Of a stretch of DNA of 64,000 nt, positions 19,135-27,998 are shown one piece after another. Origin of the DNA: Pedobacter sp. HDW13 (GTDB lineage: Bacteria; Bacteroidota; Bacteroidia; Sphingobacteriales; Sphingobacteriaceae); contig NZ_CP049868.1 in the NCBI RefSeq assembly GCF_011303555.1, forward strand, positions 3,596,001 to 3,660,000. The letters run 5' to 3'. Both the position numbers and the translations under genes were made by a program. The number at the start of each line of letters is the position of its first letter. Position 1 is the stretch's first letter. The notes under the pieces were generated by a model. That model ran no database searches and was not told the DNA's origin. It saw only the letters and a program-made list of their open reading frames with translations.

Positions 19135-20608
19135 TTATCGTTTAAAAATGGGATTTACATCAACTTTTATTTGCATTCCAGGTTTTACATCTACCTCAAT
19201 CCAACTGGTCATTTTCCCTTGTGGGTTTGCTTGTTTTTTGGTCGCTTTTGGAATGCCATTAACAGTAGCGCGGGATAATTTCCGGAGAAAATCGCTCTCC
19301 ATTTAAATGACCTTTTCCCTAAATTAAAGACTGTTGATTGATAGCAGCTGCTATGGACAAGTTTGATCCTGGTTTGCAATACAGGTAAATTGGTTACAGT
19401 AGCTGCCCCTTTGCTATTAGACCTGAATAATGTGCTGATTGTGGTTGTTTGAGCATCCGCGGCAATGCCCATTAAACCTTGAACAATGCCATCGATCACG
19501 CCAAAAGAAACCTCTGGATATTCCCTTCTGGGGTAGCTGGATCTGAAAGATAAAGTATATATTTTCTTGCCTGATCCCATTCGCCGTGTTTGTAGAACAA
19601 GTAAGGGAAATAAGAAGTGGTTTCGACATTGCTTGTTGTTGAAGCAATTTGCGCTAGATGTGGCTTGACTCTTGTCGTATCTTTCAAGGCATCGAACCAA
19701 AGCAGATATGGTATAGGCTCATCTTTTACGAATTTGCCATTACTACTGTAATAGAGATAATAGTGCCCCTGGGCAGCATTCCACCAATCAGCTTCAAGTC
19801 GCTCACGGTAACGCTCAGCTTTTTGGGCATATAATTTAGCTTGTCCCGGTAGCCCTTTTGCTGCGAGTATATCAGAATAAGTTTGTAGCCCGCGATAAAG
19901 TGCAGCAACGAGATCTACACCAGTTCGCATGTTGGGGATTCCCTCAGAGTAGGAAGGTAGTCCTCGGCAACTATGAAAATAATCCTTTTCATTGTAAGGG
20001 ATAGGAGTATGTAGGTGGGCCGGTCTTTTTAACAAAGAATCGCTGGAGAGTGCCCAGGTGTCAATATATTCTTTAACTGTTTTTTCCTGGAAGTACACAA
20101 AAGATAGGTTATTGATATAGGATGGATTTCCTGTCCAATTATACAGGCGCCAGGTTGCAAAAAGTACGTCGAAATTAGCGGGTAGATTGTACCAGAATTC
20201 TTTGTCATTCCTGTAATCCTCAGGAGCAGGTTTGCCAAGTTTATTAATTTCCCAGTAAGAGCACCAGTTTTTACTGGCAGAAATGTTTTTGGCAAACAAG
20301 GTAAACATGTTTAGGTTTTCTCTACTTAGGCCTAATATTTCCGCGCCGATACTTTGATGTGCCGCATCGCGCATGCAAAATGCATAGCGGGAGGGGAGGG
20401 CTGCTTCATACCATGGCCCTACCGGGTCGGTGTTGGCTCCTTTATAACTCAGCGCCGTTTTTTTTGCCCAGTTAAAAGCATGCTCTAAATCTTTATCCGA
20501 GGAAGTAAAACTAACCTGGGCTGAAACAGCTGAAAATCCATAAAATAGAAATGTCAAAAGGATAAGTCTACATGGATTAAAAATCCTGTTGTAATTAGGG
20601 TATATCAT
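19135..20608 (-). pseudogene. Six-hairpin glycosidase-like protein with three frame lesions
   Basis: The first 355 codons give a signal peptide ('LTFLFYGFSAVSAQ') and an (alpha/alpha)6-barrel-like protein: 'PWYEAALPSRYAFCMRDAAHQSIGAEILGLSRENLNMFTLFAKN', 'YGVPxxxx'-like loops, and 'MRTGVDLVAALYRGLQTYSDILAAKG'. At the run 19530-19533 the frame breaks: the family-like reading 'DPATP-RREYPEVSFGVIDGIVQGLMGIAADAQ' continues in the next frame. A second lesion at the run 19313-19316 restores 'NLGKGHLNGERFSPEIIP', and a third at about 19268-19272 restores 'ATVNGIPKATKKQ' and an end at 19135. As read, the product stops at 370 residues. Protein-level continuity across all three breaks shows it was one gene of about 490 residues. 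It is in tandem with the intact homologue-like gene 7 bp downstream. Confidence 0.82.
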
Positions 20609-20716
20609 TTGTATTTACTTTAATGCTCATATATTAAAGTCCAGGAAATAGGCCTTACACAGTAAGGTTATTGTAGCGCTCATCCTTTGGGAATGAAATC
20701 AGGAATAAATATTTGG

Positions 20717-20735
20717 TCTGGTCTAATCTGGTCTA
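20717..20735. repeat. 10-bp-phased direct repeat TCTGGTCTA
   Basis: TCTGGTCTA occurs at 20717-20725 and 20727-20735, preceded by an extra TTTGGTCT half (20713-20719 overlaps). The 10-bp period places the units on one helix face about 110-120 bp upstream of the minus-strand glycosidase-like gene. GGTCT half-sites recall operators of GntR/HutC-type regulators, and a GntR regulator is encoded in this locus, but binding is only an inference. Confidence 0.4.
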
Positions 20736-20884
20736 TAACAATGTTAGAGAATTATTTTTGTATTTGCAAATTTATTTTGGAGAATATGCTTGCTTTTTAG
20801 TTTTGAAATTTGTTCGATAAACTATTAAGAAAATTAAAAAATAATTTTCTGCAAACACTTTAGTCATAACAATACATACATTTA

Positions 20885-20965
20885 CCCTAATTCTATTACA
20901 ATTGTTAAGATTATTTACCCTAATTTTGTGACGAAATATTCATTAATTAACCCTAATTTTGTAAC
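20885..20965 (+). repeat. 33-bp-phased repeats carrying -7 promoter boxes
   Basis: CCCTAATTCTATTAC (20885), CCCTAATTTTGTGAC (20918) and CCCTAATTTTGTAAC (20951) start exactly 33 bp apart, each preceded by a short run ending in A (TTTA or TTAA). Copies two and three contain TAATTTTG (20921-20928, 20954-20961), a perfect match to the Bacteroidota -7 box TAnnTTTG. The last box lies 36 bp before the ATPase start codon at 20997, a sensible leader length. The remainder of each 33-bp unit has diverged. Confidence 0.6.
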
Positions 20966-20996
20966 AACAAGTAGTTTTGAAATTAAAGTTTGTCAA

Positions 20997-22346
20997 ATGT
21001 TCGATAGGATAATATTTACTGAATTAGAAAAATGGCTTACCAAATCAAATCGTAAGCCATTAGTAATACGAGGTGCTAGGCAGGTTGGTAAGACAACCGT
21101 AGTTGAGCAATTTTCGAAGAAATTTAAACAGTATATCTATCTCAATCTTGAGCTTGCTGTAGACAGAAAACCTTTTGAGGAGTTTACTACAGTTGAATTA
21201 CTTGTTCAGACGCTGTTTTTTGTTAAAAATCAGTCACTTACCCAAAGAAATCATACACTTTTATTTATTGATGAAATACAGGAAGTACCTGAGGCCTTGA
21301 ACATTCTACGTTATTTTTATGAAGACCAGCCCGGAATTGCTGTAATAGCTGCGGGTAGTATGCTCGAAACTTTATTTGATAAAAACATTAGCTTTCCGGT
21401 CGGAAGAGTAGAATATATGGTTTTAAGACCTGTTTCATTTCCAGAGTTTTTGAGCGCTATGGATGAGCGGGAAGCTGTAAATTATTTACAACAGGTACCC
21501 GCACCAGCGTTTACACATGATAAACTCATGCAGCTATTTCATACCTATGCACTTATAGGGGGAATGCCAGAGGTTATTAAAGAGTATAGTAAAAACAAAG
21601 ATCTACTGGAATTGTCATCAATCTTCGATTCGTTGATTACGGCATATATGGACGATGTTGAGAAATATGCTGGCACAAATGCACAGGCGTTACATATAGG
21701 TCATGCGATAAGGGCATCATTTGGACAGGCCGGTCAGCGTATTAAGTTTGAAGGTTTCGGAAATTCGCCCTACAGATCCAGGGATATGGGAGAAGCATTA
21801 AGAACGCTGGAAAAGGCTCTGTTAATTGAGCTCATTTACCCCTCAAGTGATGTAAAACTGCCTTTGCTGCCAGACTATCGGAAATCTCCAAGGCTTCAGG
21901 TGCTGGATACTGGAATGCTTAATTATTTTGCTGGTATACAGACCGAAATTTTAGGCACTGATGATTTAAATAAAGTTTATCAAGGCACCTTAATTGAGCA
22001 CCTGGTTGGTCAGGAGTTATTGGCTACACAGTTTAAATCTTTAAGTGCACTCCATTTTTGGGTAAGGGAGAAAACTACTTCAAGTGCGGAAGTGGACTAC
22101 GTTGTATCTTTTGAGGGGCAACTAATTCCTGTAGAGGTGAAATCAGGAGCTGAAGGAAAATTAAAATCTTTGCATATGTTTATGGACCTGTCCCCACATA
22201 ATATGGCCATCCGATTTTATGCAGGCTCGCTGCATATTACTGATGCCCTTACCCCGGGCGGCAAGAAATACAAACTATTGAATCTCCCTTATTATCTGGT
22301 ATCTCAAATAGAGAATTACCTAACCTGGTTCAAAACACAAATCTAG
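20997..22346 (+). CDS. AAA+ ATPase with DUF4143 C-terminal domain
   Basis: A 449-residue cytoplasmic protein. I chose the ATG at 20997 because 'MFDRIIFTELEKWL' is the family start; a GTG 23 codons upstream lies in the promoter repeats. Walker A is 'IRGARQVGKTTVVEQF' (about 25-40) and Walker B is 'HTLLFIDEIQEVPEAL' (about 85-100), followed by sensor 'AVIAAGSMLETLF' and 'SFPVGRVEYMVLRPVSFPEFL'. The C-terminal DUF4143 part includes 'SPRLQVLDTGMLNYFAG', 'GTLIEHLVGQELLA' and 'LHFWVREKTTSSAEVDYVVSFEGQLIPVEVKSGAEGKLKSL', which resembles a PD-(D/E)xK-like core (E...D...E-V-K). Such ATPases are widespread, multi-copy and patchily distributed; their role is unsettled (toxin-like or nucleic-acid-related). 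The gene is unrelated to its neighbours. Confidence 0.9.
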   Translation: MFDRIIFTELEKWLTKSNRKPLVIRGARQVGKTTVVEQFSKKFKQYIYLNLELAVDRKPFEEFTTVELLVQTLFFVKNQSLTQRNHTLLFIDEIQEVPEALNILRYFYEDQPGIAVIAAGSMLETLFDKNISFPVGRVEYMVLRPVSFPEFLSAMDEREAVNYLQQVPAPAFTHDKLMQLFHTYALIGGMPEVIKEYSKNKDLLELSSIFDSLITAYMDDVEKYAGTNAQALHIGHAIRASFGQAGQRIKFEGFGNSPYRSRDMGEALRTLEKALLIELIYPSSDVKLPLLPDYRKSPRLQVLDTGMLNYFAGIQTEILGTDDLNKVYQGTLIEHLVGQELLATQFKSLSALHFWVREKTTSSAEVDYVVSFEGQLIPVEVKSGAEGKLKSLHMFMDLSPHNMAIRFYAGSLHITDALTPGGKKYKLLNLPYYLVSQIENYLTWFKTQI

Positions 22347-22496
22347 ATTAGCAAGTTTACACAGGCTTTAAACTAATTCATTCATGACCAGCCAAATAGA
22401 ATAATCAGAACTTAATCAGGCAAGCATGAAAAAGCAAATCTCGTCAAAACGAATAGGATTATACTTTTAACTGGTTTGAATTGCGGGAAGTGCACA

Positions 22497-24650
22497 TTAG
22501 TTCAGGAATACTTCATCTATAAACACCCAACCTTTATCGCCTTTGCCTGGATGCCAGGTGGGCAGGCTTCGAAGCGGCTTTACTATTAGTTTGATTACAG
22601 CAACTTTTTTCTGCTGAAAACTGCAGCTGTAGTTTTCGATGTAGGGCATGCTTTCTTTAGTTGGTTGCACTGGTTTAAGCTTTTTTAACAAGCTGAGTGA
22701 AGCCGTATTGCTGCCTCCCCAAATCTCAATTTCTGAAGGTGGCATAATAAAAGACCCAATATCAATTAACGACCTGAATGCTACGGAGCCTACCATTACT
22801 GGTTGCTTAAAAAACAGAAAGGCCTCGAGTGGGGTTTCTCTGTAAGCTGTCCAACTTGTGCCGGCAGAAAAACTTAGGGGCCCGAGTTCACCATCAAAAA
22901 GAGCATTGTTAGTTTTAACAGCAAACTTTTTGTCTGGCAGTGTAACCAGCCTTATGCTATCTGGGCTAAGATTACTCCTATAAAAATTTTCTAGTGTGGT
23001 ATTGCTGCTTATCCAACCTTTGAGATAAGATTTTGCTTTAATAACTGTAGACTTTCCTATATTAATGGGGGCTTTGTAAACTGGCGACTTAATACTATCT
23101 GGCTCGCTGCCATCAAGAGTATAACGGATAACCGCACTTCTAATTGAGCTTTTAATTTTTACTGAAATCTCGCTCTTGAATGTTTTTTTTCCTCCATCTA
23201 TTACCGGTGCATTCAATTTTGCCTTAACCGTATCACCGTTAAAGCCCATATCAAACCTAATACCTGGGAAACCACCCTTAAGCGAACCCATTTCCTTTTC
23301 ATTAATTGGCGTATTCCACAGCTGAACAGTTTTGAGTTTTTTTAGCTTTTTTAACGGATTAAGCATACCCGCGTTTACCCCCGTTCCGGAAAGAGAAAGC
23401 TCGTTTAAATTATTCAGACCGCTTAGGTATTTGAGTCCGCTTCCTTTAACATTGGTAAAGGCCAGATTTAAACGCCTTAGGTTAACGAAATTTCCAATTA
23501 CTTTAAGTTCCTCATCGCTAAGTGGCATTTTGCTGAGCTGCAGGGATACAATGTTATTTTTAATCACGTCCAATTCAGCGAGCTGCTTTGGATTGTACTG
23601 CGCCGTGCCGTAAAAACTAACTGCTACAGCAGCCGAACCTACATCAACCGGCACCACTGATCGGTAATCAGTATTTAATTGAGCTACTTTGCCTTTATCT
23701 AAAGCAGGAAGATTTTGATCCTCATTGTTGTCATTACTCAGAAAATTTGCTGCAATTGTTCGTAACGAATCGCTGGGCGCTAGCGCTATTACTTTTTGGG
23801 TGAAACTTGCCCCGCCTTTTATCCACAGATACAGTACTTTTACTTCCTGGTCTGTTAGTTGTAGTTTTCCCTTGGGAGGCATATGGTCTTTATGCTCCTC
23901 GGGTAGATGTATGCGTTGCATCATTCTTCCGAAATCAGCTTCAGCAAGGTTCCATAATTTGCCATTTTTGCCGCCCTTTAACAGCGACTGTTCATTTTCC
24001 ATAATCAATCCGCCTTTAGCCTTGCTGCTGTTATGGCAACTAATGCATTTTTGCTGGATAATGGGTTTAACCAGATGCTGGTATACAACGGCATCGGCCA
24101 ATGAAACTTTCGGGGTAGCTTCTCCTGCCTTAATGGGCAATAGCAAGAAATCGTCGCCATGCGTAAGGTTTGCGCCATAATGCCCAGCAGCGAATAAGAA
24201 AAGGCTTGCGCAAACACCTGCTAATGTTACAGCCAGCTTGCTTTTGCGGATGGTATTTCTTGCCGCATACCATAAAAAACTCAACAGTGCGCAAATCGCG
24301 CCCAACCATTTATGTATAGCTACCTCATTACCATCGTAACCACTTTCTTTGGATAGAAAAAGCCCCATTAATGCAGCCATTACCGTAGTGAAACAGGCGG
24401 ATAGCAATACCCAGTTAGCCAGCTCTTTTAGCAAGGTCTGTTTTGACGAAGTGGCCATTACTTCAAAAACAAAGGCCAGTAGCAATAGTACAATAGGAAA
24501 ATGGAGCACAAGAGGATGCGCCCTGCCAAGTACCTGCAAAAAAACAGGAACTTTAAGTTGGTCGCCAAAGCACAATAAAAAAACCAAGAGGCAATTGAGC
24601 ATGATGCACAAATTGAAAATGATTCCCTGCCACTTAAAATATTTTGTCAT
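22497..24650 (-). CDS. DUF2231-like membrane / c-type cytochrome / LRR / chitobiase-C-like multidomain protein
   Basis: A 717-residue protein with an unusual domain chain. Residues 1-160 hold about five membrane helices with 'GRAHPLVLHFPIVLLLLAF', the DUF2231-like start found in Planctomycete-type cytochromes. Residues 190-285 form a c-type cytochrome: heme motif C202-I-S-C205-H206, with a likely axial Met in 'KDHMPPKG' (M257). Residues 350-470 show leucine-rich repeats ('VNLRRLNLAFTNVKGSGLKYLSGLNNLNELSLSGTGV'). Residues 475-555 look like a chitobiase C-terminal/FN3-associated domain ('IRYTLDGSEPDSIKSPVYKAPINIGKSTVIKAKSYLKGW'). The rest is a beta-sandwich of discoidin-like character ending 'GWVFIDEVFLN'. 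It is anchored in the inner membrane with the large part outside, and is the last gene of the five-gene operon, abutting the previous stop. Confidence 0.85.
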   Translation of the reverse strand: MTKYFKWQGIIFNLCIMLNCLLVFLLCFGDQLKVPVFLQVLGRAHPLVLHFPIVLLLLAFVFEVMATSSKQTLLKELANWVLLSACFTTVMAALMGLFLSKESGYDGNEVAIHKWLGAICALLSFLWYAARNTIRKSKLAVTLAGVCASLFLFAAGHYGANLTHGDDFLLLPIKAGEATPKVSLADAVVYQHLVKPIIQQKCISCHNSSKAKGGLIMENEQSLLKGGKNGKLWNLAEADFGRMMQRIHLPEEHKDHMPPKGKLQLTDQEVKVLYLWIKGGASFTQKVIALAPSDSLRTIAANFLSNDNNEDQNLPALDKGKVAQLNTDYRSVVPVDVGSAAVAVSFYGTAQYNPKQLAELDVIKNNIVSLQLSKMPLSDEELKVIGNFVNLRRLNLAFTNVKGSGLKYLSGLNNLNELSLSGTGVNAGMLNPLKKLKKLKTVQLWNTPINEKEMGSLKGGFPGIRFDMGFNGDTVKAKLNAPVIDGGKKTFKSEISVKIKSSIRSAVIRYTLDGSEPDSIKSPVYKAPINIGKSTVIKAKSYLKGWISSNTTLENFYRSNLSPDSIRLVTLPDKKFAVKTNNALFDGELGPLSFSAGTSWTAYRETPLEAFLFFKQPVMVGSVAFRSLIDIGSFIMPPSEIEIWGGSNTASLSLLKKLKPVQPTKESMPYIENYSCSFQQKKVAVIKLIVKPLRSLPTWHPGKGDKGWVFIDEVFLN

Positions 24651-25424
24651 TTAGTATAATTTAACTTCGTCTATAAACATCCACGCTAATTTGCCCACCC
24701 CCTGATGCCAAGATGGTAATTTGGTATTGTACAATACCAGTTTAAGTTTGTCAGTGTTGCTGGGAATAAGCTTCATTGTAATTGCCCTGCATTGTACCTT
24801 TGTATTTTGAACCATAGGTAGGCTTACTGTACCCAAAACTTCTGAAAAACTATTGTTCTGTTTATTATAGGCATAAACCACAGCCCTCGAAGGTGTAAAA
24901 ATCCACGCCTGTTGGTTTTCAAGGACATTAAAAAGTACTTTATGTAAGTTTTGAACTTTACCTGTTTCGATAATGAGGCTTACCGAATCCTTGTCATAAC
25001 CCAACCAGGTAGGGCTATTGTGATTGGTTATGCCTCCCTGATTGTCAGAGAGGATACTAGGCTTACTGCTTTTGTAAGGCCCGCTGGCCTCTGGGAAATG
25101 AACCATTGCTGGAATTCCGCTTTTAATAAAGGTGGCCTCAACGATTTCGGAAGCCGTAAAATCTTTTGAATTTGCCCTGGCTTTAATCGTTGTTAATTCT
25201 TTGTTGATTAGAATGGGCTTATTATACTTTTTGGCTTTACTTGTCTCGCCATCAATACTGTAAGTGATGTAGGCACCCGGCTGTTCAAAAACAATGGGAA
25301 CGCTTAACCTTTCATCAAAAAAAATAGAGCTGTACTTAATCAAAGGTGGAGCCAGTTGAAAACGGTTTTGAGCACGTGCAGTACAGTACAAAAAAAGCAA
25401 AAAAAACAGGTATATGTATTTCAT
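24651..25424 (-). CDS. Secreted chitobiase-C-like plus discoidin-like protein
   Basis: A 257-residue protein from the ATG at 25424 (21 codons inside the longest frame, which would otherwise overlap the preceding gene's end). The signal peptide is 'MKYIYLFFLLFLYCTARAQ'. Residues about 25-115 repeat the chitobiase C-terminal-like pattern seen in the neighbouring membrane cytochrome ('VFEQPGAYITYSIDGETSKAKKYNKPILINKELTTIKARANSKDF'). The C-terminal part ends 'LPSWHQGVGKLAWMFIDEVKLY', matching 'LPTWHPGKGDKGWVFIDEVFLN' of the neighbour. It therefore looks like a soluble version of that protein's last two domains. No enzyme motif is seen. Its stop codon is directly followed by the start codon of the next gene, implying translational coupling. 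Confidence 0.8.
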   Translation of the reverse strand: MKYIYLFFLLFLYCTARAQNRFQLAPPLIKYSSIFFDERLSVPIVFEQPGAYITYSIDGETSKAKKYNKPILINKELTTIKARANSKDFTASEIVEATFIKSGIPAMVHFPEASGPYKSSKPSILSDNQGGITNHNSPTWLGYDKDSVSLIIETGKVQNLHKVLFNVLENQQAWIFTPSRAVVYAYNKQNNSFSEVLGTVSLPMVQNTKVQCRAITMKLIPSNTDKLKLVLYNTKLPSWHQGVGKLAWMFIDEVKLY

Positions 25425-25438
25425 AAGCAGGACGCGAT

Positions 25439-26464
25439 TTAGGCTATAGGCTCTAGCTTGTAGGGATAAACCTTGCCGGAGTTCCATTGGGCCACATAAA
25501 GATTTTCTTCATCATCAATACATACATCGTGGGGGTAGTCAAATGCCTTAATGGTTTGGTACATTTCCTGTAGTTGCCCGTCTTTATATTCTGGCGTGCT
25601 GCCAGCGAGATTGGATATCACTTTGTTATGCTGATCGAGTATGGTTACGAAACCAGATTTTTGAGATTGCCTGCTATTGGTTTGTAATACTGCTGCATAT
25701 AAATGCTGGCCATGTATAACTGGGCGGCACACCCAGGCGCCAGGCAATTCTACAGTGCTTAAGTAAGTTCCATCCATCGTATATCTTTTAAAAGCATTCT
25801 GCTGCCGCGAGGTTACCATAAGTACCGGCTGGTCATTCCTGTTATCGATGCAAATGCCATGCGCATTCAGCAAGTGTTTGTTTTGATCACCCCTTCCTCC
25901 AAAATGCCGGATATAATTGCCTTTATAATCATACTGAATAATAAAGTCTTTGCCGTAACCATCTGCTACAAAAATATCGCCATTGGGTGCAATTGCCGTT
26001 TCAGTAGGCACATACTCGTCTGCTTTCAAATATTGGCCCGTTTCTTTGGGGTAGTTAAGCTCCATAAGCACTTTGCCATCAATTGTGGTTTTTATAACCT
26101 GATGCCTGTTGTTATCGCATATAAAGAGTACATCTGTTCCATTTTCATTAAACAAGGTTAATCCATGTGCACCAGGATAGCTTGTTCCCCAGGATTGGAG
26201 AAAATTACCGTTCTTGTCATAGATCATTACATTGTTTTTGGTTTCATTGGTGAGCAGCAAGATACGTCCTTTACTATCTTGAACCATTTCGTGGCAGTCG
26301 TTAACAGGGTTTTTGGCCACATCGGCACGGCTCCACTTCGTATTTATCCTATAGCGCTTTTTGCCATGTCCAAGTTCTACCTCATTATGGGCCAACCATT
26401 CTGGAACATATCTTGCTCCAATAGCACCCAAAGCCATATTCCTAACAAATTCTTTTCTGTTCAT
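25439..26464 (-). CDS. NHL-repeat beta-propeller protein, twin-arginine-like leader
   Basis: A 341-residue protein from the ATG at 26464; a TTG five codons upstream is less likely. The N-terminus 'MNRKEFVRNMALGAIGARYVPEWLA' resembles the short Tat-type leaders of this cluster but has R-K rather than R-R, so the export route is uncertain. The rest is a six-bladed NHL-type propeller: 'GRILLLTNETKNNVMIYDKNGNFLQSWG', 'GLTLFNENGTDVLFICDNNRHQVIKTTIDGKVLMEL', 'AIAPNGDIFVADGYGKDFIIQYDYKGNYIRHFGGRG', and 'DYPHDVCIDDEENLYVAQWNSGKVYPYKL'. Peptidyl-alpha-hydroxyglycine lyase-like propellers share this pattern. It is the third gene of the operon and its binding partner is unknown. Confidence 0.86.
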   Translation of the reverse strand: MNRKEFVRNMALGAIGARYVPEWLAHNEVELGHGKKRYRINTKWSRADVAKNPVNDCHEMVQDSKGRILLLTNETKNNVMIYDKNGNFLQSWGTSYPGAHGLTLFNENGTDVLFICDNNRHQVIKTTIDGKVLMELNYPKETGQYLKADEYVPTETAIAPNGDIFVADGYGKDFIIQYDYKGNYIRHFGGRGDQNKHLLNAHGICIDNRNDQPVLMVTSRQQNAFKRYTMDGTYLSTVELPGAWVCRPVIHGQHLYAAVLQTNSRQSQKSGFVTILDQHNKVISNLAGSTPEYKDGQLQEMYQTIKAFDYPHDVCIDDEENLYVAQWNSGKVYPYKLEPIA

Positions 26465-26514
26465 TTGCTCATTGTTCAAAATTTAAAATACTTGCAATAC
26501 CGCACCATTCTCGC

Positions 26515-27963
26515 TTAAGCAATCAGGTCATTGATAACTTTGCCGGCTACATCAGTAAGACGGTAGCGCCGCCCCAAATGTTTATACACTAAACGCTCAT
26601 GGTCAAGCCCCATCAGGTTTAAAGCCGTTGCATGAAAATCGTGAACATGAACAGGGTTTGACACGATGTTATAACCAAACTCGTCTGTTTCTCCATAAAC
26701 ACCAGGTTTTACGCCACCTCCTGCCATCCACATGGTAAAGCAACGGGGATGGTGATCGCGGCCGTAATTGTCTTTGGCGAGTTTTCCCTGGCAATAATTG
26801 GTGCGGCCGAATTCGCCACCCCATATTACCAATGTCTCATCGAGCATTCCCCTTTGCTTAAGGTCTGTAATTAGGGCCGCAGATGCCTGATCTGTATCCA
26901 AGCACTGTCCGGCAAGTTCTTTTGGCAGATTACCATGGGAATCCCAGCCCTGGTGATAAACCTGAACAAAGCGTACACCACTTTCAGAAAGCTTTCTTGC
27001 CAATAGACAGTTGGCGGCATAAGTGCCAGGTACTAAGCAGTCGCCACCGTAAAGTTTGATGATCGATTCAGGCTCTTTGCTTAAATCGGTTACTTCAGGA
27101 ACTGCAGTCTGCATCCTGTAAGCCATTTCATACTGCTGTACTTTAGCTTTTATTTCTGGATCGCCAACCTGCTCATAAGCTTCGTTATTTAGCGTTGAGA
27201 GGTGATCGAGCATTTTTCTTCTTTCGGTTTTATCCATGCCATCGGGATCATTAAGGTATAGCACCGGGTCTTCTCCACTGCTAAACTGCACCCCTTGATG
27301 AATTGAATCTAAGAAACCATTGGTCCATAGTTTGGAATAAACACCCTGTCCATTGCCTTTGCCTTTAGAGAGCAATACACAAAAGGCGGGTAGGTTCTTA
27401 TTTTCGCTACCCAAACCATAGCTAAGCCAGGCCCCCATGCTGGGACGATTGCCCACCTGGGCTCCGGTTTGGAAAAAAGTTAAAGCAGGATCGTGGTTAA
27501 TGGCTTCGGTGTACAGGCTTTTTACAATACATAAATCATCTACAATGCGCGAGGTATGGGGCAAAAGCTCACTCATCCACGCCCTGTGTTCGCCGTATTG
27601 GTTAAATTTGAACGCTGTACCTGCAAGCGGAAATTTGGCCTGTCCTGAGGTCATTCCTGTAAGTCGTTGCCCTTTTCTAATTGATTCGGGTAGATCCAAG
27701 CCGTGCATTTGTTGCAGTTTAGGCTTATAATCGAACAAATCTAGTTGTGAAGGGGCACCATTTTGAAAAAGATAGATGATACGTTTGGCTTTTGGCGCAA
27801 AATGCGGTAAGCCTGCAACAATTGCATCTTCAACGGATTGAGGATTAAGTAAGTCAGGAACCAGCAAGCTACCTAATGCAGCTCCGCCAATACCCATTCC
27901 CAGGCCAGTTAAAAACCGGCGGCGGTTCATATTAAGGCCATGTTCCAATAATTCTTTTTCCAT
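26515..27963 (-). CDS. DUF1501 protein (alkaline phosphatase-like fold, Tat-exported)
   Basis: A 482-residue protein with a Tat leader ('NMNRRRFLTGLGMGIGGAALGSLL', R-R-x-F-L at 15-18). The body matches the DUF1501 family: 'KAKRIIYLFQNGAPSQLDLFDYKP', 'FKFNQYGEHRAWMSELLPHTSRIVDDLCIVKSLYTEAINHDPA', 'GVRFVQVYHQGWDSHGNLP', 'LDETLVIWGGEFGRTNYCQGK-(x)-GRDHHPRCFTMWMAGGGVKPG'. The E-F-G-R-T and D-H-H motifs are the metal-site remnants shared with sulfatase/phosphatase-like folds. DUF1501 genes nearly always neighbour PSCyt1/DUF1549/DUF1553 genes, as here (35-bp gap). The activity is not established; it acts outside the cytoplasm. Confidence 0.93.
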   Translation of the reverse strand: MEKELLEHGLNMNRRRFLTGLGMGIGGAALGSLLVPDLLNPQSVEDAIVAGLPHFAPKAKRIIYLFQNGAPSQLDLFDYKPKLQQMHGLDLPESIRKGQRLTGMTSGQAKFPLAGTAFKFNQYGEHRAWMSELLPHTSRIVDDLCIVKSLYTEAINHDPALTFFQTGAQVGNRPSMGAWLSYGLGSENKNLPAFCVLLSKGKGNGQGVYSKLWTNGFLDSIHQGVQFSSGEDPVLYLNDPDGMDKTERRKMLDHLSTLNNEAYEQVGDPEIKAKVQQYEMAYRMQTAVPEVTDLSKEPESIIKLYGGDCLVPGTYAANCLLARKLSESGVRFVQVYHQGWDSHGNLPKELAGQCLDTDQASAALITDLKQRGMLDETLVIWGGEFGRTNYCQGKLAKDNYGRDHHPRCFTMWMAGGGVKPGVYGETDEFGYNIVSNPVHVHDFHATALNLMGLDHERLVYKHLGRRYRLTDVAGKVINDLIA

Positions 27964-27998
27964 TTTTATTTGGTTATCGAAAAAATCAACAAGAAGGC

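Larger units (their letters stand above)
20609..20996. other. Divergent intergenic region with repeats and promoter boxes
   Basis: Region between the minus-strand glycosidase-like gene and the plus-strand ATPase gene. It contains the 10-bp-phased TCTGGTCTA repeats (20717-20735), a TATTTTTG box (20753-20760), and three 33-bp-phased copies of CCCTAATTxTrT (from 20885). No additional gene was found. Confidence 0.6.

Noticed and set aside
19209..19700. Separate 163-residue minus-strand protein
   Set aside because: Its text is the continuation of the frameshifted glycosidase-like gene, not an independent gene.
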